The position numbers and the translations under genes are program-made. The notes under the pieces were generated by a model. That model was not told the DNA's origin, ran no database searches, and saw nothing but the letters and a program-made list of their open reading frames with translations. Shown piece by piece: positions 59,764-64,000 of a stretch of DNA of 64,000 bases. Source of the DNA: DAIDKA01 sp036267975 (GTDB lineage Bacteria; Pseudomonadota; Gammaproteobacteria; Steroidobacterales; Steroidobacteraceae); assembly GCA_036267975.1 (NCBI GenBank), contig DATAVA010000066.1:18167-82166 (forward strand), in the 5' to 3' direction. Position 1 is the first letter of the stretch, and the number at the start of each line of letters is the position of its first letter.

Positions 59764-60810
59764 ATGAAGTATGTGCGAAACGCCTGGTATGTGGGCGCCT
59801 GGAGTGTGGATCTCGAACAAAACAAATTGAGTGCGATCCGCATCCTCGGTGAGCCCATCGTGTTGTGGCGTACCGCGCACAAAGTCGTCGCGCTCGCGGA
59901 TCGCTGCGTACACCGGTTGGCACCTCTGTCCTTGGGCCGTTGTGAAGCCGAGGGGCTGCGGTGCATGTATCACGGGCTGCTCTATGACACGCAGGGTCAG
60001 TGCGTGCAGATCCCGGGACAGGAGGTGATACCACCGGACGCGCGCGTACGCAGCTATCCGGTGATTGAACGACACAGCTGGATCTGGGTTTGGATGGGCG
60101 ATCCGGCGCGAGCCGATGAGGCGTTGGTCCCCGCCGCCGTCGGCCTCGATGACCCGGAATGGATACTCGGACATGGCCAACTGGACTACCAGGCCGAGGC
60201 CCGCTACATCAATGACAATCTGCTCGACTTCAGTCACCTGACCTACGTGCACGCGAACAGCTTCGGCGCCGGCCCGAGTTTCGCGGAGGATCGCCCCAAA
60301 CTGACCGCGTTGGAGCGCGGCGTCAGGTTTGAAAGGTGGATAACCGCCACCAAGGGACCGGTCGGACGCGGCACGGACGAGCTGTCGGACAGCTGGTCCG
60401 CTTACGACTTTTTGATCCCAGGCGTGCTATTGATGTGGTCGGGCAGTTTCAAACTGGGTACCGCGGCCCAATGCAGTTACGAGCGTCCGGACTATTCGCG
60501 AGCATTGCGTGGGGTGACCTTCACCAGTCAGGCGGTGACGCCGACCGCGGATCGCACTGCACGCTACTTCTTTTCCTGGGGACCGCATCGGCAGCATGGC
60601 GATGCGGCGCTGCGCGATCTGCTAATGACCGTAGCGGCTCAGGCCTTCGGTGAGGACAAGATCATGATTGAGGCGCAGCAACGGGTGATCGATCAAACGG
60701 CCGACCCCGTCGTCATGCCTACCGCCCACGATCGCGGCGTCACGCTTTTCAGCCGCCTGGTCGCCCGGCTGGTGCGTGAAGAAGCGGACGCTGGCATGAA
60801 ACTCTGTTAA
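59764..60810 (+). CDS. Rieske non-heme iron oxygenase, VanA-like
   Basis: 348 aa terminal oxygenase. The Rieske [2Fe-2S] motif is C-V-H then C-M-Y-H (positions near 49 and 68), and the mononuclear iron site is N-D-N-L-L-D-F-S-H-L-T-Y-V-H near 160, of the phthalate dioxygenase / vanillate demethylase type. It would hydroxylate or O-demethylate an aromatic acid using a separate reductase not found here. ATG 59764 has a G-rich ribosome site directly upstream; a second ATG 27 bases earlier is possible. Confidence 0.9.
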   Translation: MKYVRNAWYVGAWSVDLEQNKLSAIRILGEPIVLWRTAHKVVALADRCVHRLAPLSLGRCEAEGLRCMYHGLLYDTQGQCVQIPGQEVIPPDARVRSYPVIERHSWIWVWMGDPARADEALVPAAVGLDDPEWILGHGQLDYQAEARYINDNLLDFSHLTYVHANSFGAGPSFAEDRPKLTALERGVRFERWITATKGPVGRGTDELSDSWSAYDFLIPGVLLMWSGSFKLGTAAQCSYERPDYSRALRGVTFTSQAVTPTADRTARYFFSWGPHRQHGDAALRDLLMTVAAQAFGEDKIMIEAQQRVIDQTADPVVMPTAHDRGVTLFSRLVARLVREEADAGMKLC

Positions 60811-60879
60811 TGACACCGAAAACCTCCGGAAATCGCGCAGGTGTAGCCTCACCAGGCTTACTACCCTCGGATTGAATTC

Positions 60880-62010
60880 ATGAAGCTGCGCACCCTCATT
60901 CTCCTCGTCGTTGTCCTGGTGCTGATCATCGGCGGCTGGATCTGGTGGCGCCAGCATGAGGCCGCCGAAAAAGCGGCCGCCGAGCGCGCGGCCCCGGGGG
61001 TGACCGTCACGACCGCCACGGCGGTCAAGGGCGATATCGGCATCTACCTCGAAGCCATCGGCACGGTCACGCCGGTCTACACCAGTTCGATCACGAGCCA
61101 GGTCAACGGCATGATCGTGGCGGTGAATTACCAGGAGGATCAGCGCGTCAAAAAGGGGGATCCGCTGATTGACATCGATCCGCGACCCTACCGCGCAACG
61201 CTGCTCCAGGGGCAGGGTACGCTGCAGCGGGATGAGGGCATCCTGGCGCAGGCGCAGCTGGATCTCACGCGCTACCGTGCGGCGCTGGCCCGCAATGCGA
61301 TTGCCGAACAGACCGTCGCGGACCAGGAAAAGCTGGTCCAGCAAACGGAAGGGACGGTCAAGAACGATCATGGTGCCGTCGACTATGATCAGTTGCAGCT
61401 CGCCTACTGCCACATCACCGCCCCCATCACCGGCCAGGTCGGCCTGCGCCTGGTGGACCCGGGCAATGTCGTGCAGGCAACCGGCACGACGGCGCTGGCG
61501 GTGATCACGCAGCTGGAGCCCATCACCGTGGTCTTCACGCTTCCGGAAGACAGCCTCGGTCCGGTACTGGCGCGGCTGCGGGCCCAGGCCAAATTGAGCG
61601 TCGCCGCCTTGGACCGCGGCGGCCAGAAAACTCTCGGATCCGGAGTACTCACGGCGCTCGATAACCAGATCGATACGACCACCGGCACCGTCAAGGCACG
61701 CGCCACCTTCGACAACAAGAATGACGCACTTTTCCCCAACCAGTTCGTCAACACGCGGCTGCTGGTGAATACGCTGCACGGGGTGACACTGATTCCGACA
61801 TCGGCCATTCAGCAAAATGGCCGCGCCTCGTTCGTGTTCGTCATTCAGAACAACATCGCCACGATGCGCACCGTGAAGCCGGGCGTGACCGAGGGCGACG
61901 TCACCCAGGTGGACGGCATCAATCCCGGGGATGTGGTGGCCAACAGCAGCTTCGAGAAGCTGCAGGACAAGAGCCGGGTAACGGCGACCACTGCTGCGGC
62001 AAAGTCGTGA
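60880..62010 (+). CDS. RND efflux membrane-fusion protein (MdtA-like)
   Basis: 376 aa periplasmic adaptor. N-terminal anchor (I-L-L-V-V-V-L-V-L-I-I-G-G-W-I-W), then the barrel-sandwich and alpha-hairpin parts with V-T-P-V, D-I-D-P-R-P-Y, A-Y-C-H-I-T-A-P-I-T-G-Q-V-G and L-F-P-N-Q-F-V. The close match of these to MdtA suggests the MdtABC type. GTGA overlap with the pump gene. Confidence 0.93.
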   Translation: MKLRTLILLVVVLVLIIGGWIWWRQHEAAEKAAAERAAPGVTVTTATAVKGDIGIYLEAIGTVTPVYTSSITSQVNGMIVAVNYQEDQRVKKGDPLIDIDPRPYRATLLQGQGTLQRDEGILAQAQLDLTRYRAALARNAIAEQTVADQEKLVQQTEGTVKNDHGAVDYDQLQLAYCHITAPITGQVGLRLVDPGNVVQATGTTALAVITQLEPITVVFTLPEDSLGPVLARLRAQAKLSVAALDRGGQKTLGSGVLTALDNQIDTTTGTVKARATFDNKNDALFPNQFVNTRLLVNTLHGVTLIPTSAIQQNGRASFVFVIQNNIATMRTVKPGVTEGDVTQVDGINPGDVVANSSFEKLQDKSRVTATTAAAKS

Positions 62011-64000
62011 ATCCGTCGCGTCCGTTCATCCTGCGGCCGGTTGCGACCGCCTTGCTGATGGCGGCGATTTTCCTGATTGGCGTGGTGGGCTATACGCAGT
62101 TGCCGAGATCGGCGTTGCCGGAAGTCGATTATCCGACCATTCAGGTGGTCACCTACTACCCCGGCGCCAGTCCCGATGTGATGGCCACGACCGTCACGGC
62201 GCCTCTCGAGCGTCAGTTCGGCGAGATGCAGGGTCTTTCGCAGATGACCTCGAACAGCTCCGCGGGCATATCGGTCGTCGTGCTGCAGTTCGCGCTGTCA
62301 CTGAACATCGATATCGCCGAGCAGGAGGTGCAGGCGGCCATCAACGCATCGCAAAGCCTGCTGCCATCCTCATTGCCGGCGCCGCCCACCTACAGCAAGA
62401 CCAATCCGGCCGACGCTCCGGTGCTCACCCTGGCCATCACTTCCAACTCCATGCCGCTCTCGCAGGTGGAAGACCTGGTCGACACGCGCCTGGCGCCGAA
62501 GATCTCACAGCTGAGCGGAGTAGGACTGGTCACCATCAGCGGCGGACAGAAGCCGGCGGTGCGCATCCAGGCCAATCCGGATGCGCTGTCGGCCTATGGC
62601 ATCAACCTGGAGGACCTGCGGGCGGCACTGGCGGGTGCCAGCGTCAACGCGGCCAAGGGCAATTTCGATGGGCCGCGCCAGGGTTATCAGATCGACGCCA
62701 ATGACCAGCTGCAGACCAGCAAGGACTATCGCGACGTGGTCGTGGCCTACCGCAACGGTGCGCCGGTCATGCTGCATGACGTCGCGAATGTCGTCGATGG
62801 CGTGGAGAACAATTTTCAGGCCGCATGGATGGATCAGACCCCGGCGGTCATTCTCAATATCCAGCGCCAGTCCGGTGCCAACACCATCGAGGTGGTCAAG
62901 TCCATCCAGGAGCTGCTGCCGCAGCTGATCGTGAATCTGCCCCGCGGCATCACGGTCACGACGCTCACGGATCTGACCGTTGGCATCAAGGCTTCGATCG
63001 CGGATGTGGAGTTCGAGCTGCTGCTGGCCGTGGTTCTGGTCGTGCTGGTGATCTTCATCTTCCTGCGCAGTGTGTCGGCGACCATCATTCCGGCGGTCTC
63101 GGTACCGCTGTCGCTGGTAGGCACTTTCGCGCTGATGTACGTGCTGGGCTACAGCCTGGACAACCTGTCGCTGATGGCGCTGACCATTTCGACCGGTTTC
63201 GTGGTGGACGACGCCATCGTCATGATCGAGAACATCTCGCGTTACGTGGAACAGGGAGAAGCGCCCATGCAGGCGGCGCTGAAGGGCGCCGAACAGATCG
63301 GATTCACCATCCTGTCGTTGACGATTGCACTCATGGCGGTGCTGATTCCGCTGCTGTTCATGGGGGATGTGGTGGGACGGCTGTTCCGCGAGTTCGCCGT
63401 CACCCTGGCCGTGACGATCGCCTTTTCAGCCATCGTGTCGTTGACGCTGACACCCATGATGAGTGCCCGGATCCTCAAGCGTCATCGCCCTGAAGACCAG
63501 GGGCGGCTGCTGCGGGCATCGGAGCGCGTGTTCGAGAACGTCATCGGCTTCTATGCACGCACACTGAAGTTCGTCTTGAGCTACCAGCGCGCCACGCTGC
63601 TGGTGGCGTTGGGGACGCTGGCGCTCACCGTGCTCATGTACATCTTCATCCCGAAGGGTTTCTTCCCGGTCCAGGACACCGGCGTCATCCAGGGCATCTC
63701 GCAGGCCGCCCCCAGCATTGGCTTCACGGCGATGGCGCAGAAGCAGCAGCAGCTGGCCAAGGTCATCCTGGCGGATCCGGCCGTCGCCAGCCTGTCCTCG
63801 TTCATCGGTGCGGATGGTACGAATACCACGGTCAACAGCGGACGCATGTCGATCAACCTCAAGCCGCTGAACCAACGCAAGGGCAGCGCCACGGCAATCA
63901 TCAGCCGGCTCGCCCCGAAGGTCGCTCAGGTGGAGGGCATCAGCCTGTTCATGGAGCCGGTACAGAACATCACGGTGGATGATCGCGTCAGCCGCACGCA
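62007..64000 (+). CDS. RND efflux pump (MdtB/AcrB family), N-terminal part
   Basis: Runs off the window end; about 664 codons are visible from GTG at 62007-62009, which overlaps the adaptor stop. It starts R-P-F-I-L-R-P-V-A-T and has P-E-V-D-Y-P-T-I-Q-V-V-T-Y-Y-P-G-A-S-P-D-V-M, the pattern of inner-membrane proton-drug antiporters of the MdtB/MdtC type. The Asp pair of the proton relay is in V-D-D-A-I-V-M-I-E-N-I (62 kb region to 63.2 kb). A second pump gene or an outer-membrane factor may lie beyond the window. Confidence 0.93.
   Translation, partial: MNPSRPFILRPVATALLMAAIFLIGVVGYTQLPRSALPEVDYPTIQVVTYYPGASPDVMATTVTAPLERQFGEMQGLSQMTSNSSAGISVVVLQFALSLNIDIAEQEVQAAINASQSLLPSSLPAPPTYSKTNPADAPVLTLAITSNSMPLSQVEDLVDTRLAPKISQLSGVGLVTISGGQKPAVRIQANPDALSAYGINLEDLRAALAGASVNAAKGNFDGPRQGYQIDANDQLQTSKDYRDVVVAYRNGAPVMLHDVANVVDGVENNFQAAWMDQTPAVILNIQRQSGANTIEVVKSIQELLPQLIVNLPRGITVTTLTDLTVGIKASIADVEFELLLAVVLVVLVIFIFLRSVSATIIPAVSVPLSLVGTFALMYVLGYSLDNLSLMALTISTGFVVDDAIVMIENISRYVEQGEAPMQAALKGAEQIGFTILSLTIALMAVLIPLLFMGDVVGRLFREFAVTLAVTIAFSAIVSLTLTPMMSARILKRHRPEDQGRLLRASERVFENVIGFYARTLKFVLSYQRATLLVALGTLALTVLMYIFIPKGFFPVQDTGVIQGISQAAPSIGFTAMAQKQQQLAKVILADPAVASLSSFIGADGTNTTVNSGRMSINLKPLNQRKGSATAIISRLAPKVAQVEGISLFMEPVQNITVDDRVSRT

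Noticed and set aside
1..64000. Search for tRNA genes, CRISPR arrays, insertion sequences, prophage or att sites
   Set aside because: No cloverleaf-like segments, regular direct repeats, transposase or integrase sequences were seen; coding strands are filled with core genes.

Overview
The window is about 64 kb of GC-rich, densely packed chromosome from a gammaproteobacterium. The gene arrangements point to the Xanthomonadales/Nevskiales/Steroidobacter part of that class. These include a hisG-D-C-B-H-A-F-I operon with bifunctional HisB and a YerC/TrpR-like gene in front; metX-metB behind a SAM-I riboswitch; tonB-exbB-exbD-exbD; type II secretion genes beside a rhombosortase; and a fabD-fabG-acpP-fabF-pabB-pabC-mltG-tmk-holB-pilZ string. 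The genus is inference. I see no tRNA, rRNA, CRISPR array, insertion sequence or prophage, and nothing that looks recently acquired.

Layout. 1-6969 (minus): histidine operon. 7052-8197 (plus): MetE-C-terminal-like methyltransferase. 8194-10706 (plus): promoter, SAM riboswitch, metX, metB. 10703-16565 (minus): ilvC-leuA-leuC-leuD-leuB behind a promoter, a Val/Leu-rich leader peptide and an attenuator. 16591-19803 (plus): M17 aminopeptidase, ilvD, terminator. 20016-24220 (plus): tonB-exbB-exbD1-exbD2, a TPR-type exported protein and a peroxiredoxin, with a strong terminator between exbB and exbD1. 24222-26711 (minus): iclR-type regulator, etfB, etfA. 26856-34243 (plus): alaA-like aminotransferase, then an AddB-like Fe-S nuclease and an AddA-like helicase. 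34240-39933 (minus): gspG-H-I-J-K-L-M-N. 39985-40599 (plus): rhombosortase. 40595-49982 (plus): fatty acid, folate, cell-wall and DNA replication genes, PilZ and a lipoprotein.

The last quarter is more accessory. It holds a double cNMP-binding/rhodanese protein, a FadJ-like beta-oxidation enzyme, an endonuclease/exonuclease/phosphatase-family enzyme divergent from a TIR-like (DUF1863/ThsB-type) protein, a small conserved hypothetical, and an orphan tatA. It then has an exported catabolic-looking set (triple SnoaL/NTF2-like protein, DUF6152 protein, exported hypothetical), a TetR regulator divergent from a Rieske oxygenase, and an RND efflux pump cut by the window end.

The main regulatory readings are these. 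hisF appears to start at ATT behind a strong GAGGAG site, which is needed to keep its catalytic Asp. ilvC-leu has a complete leader-peptide attenuator. metX-metB has a SAM-I riboswitch placed right at the predicted transcription start. exbB and exbD are separated by a GNRA-loop terminator. Several transcription units have a -10 hexamer only 6-7 nt before ATG, which suggests leaderless mRNAs. Two convergent gene pairs share a CTAG in which both stop codons overlap. All calls rest on reading the sequence and family knowledge; no database search was possible.
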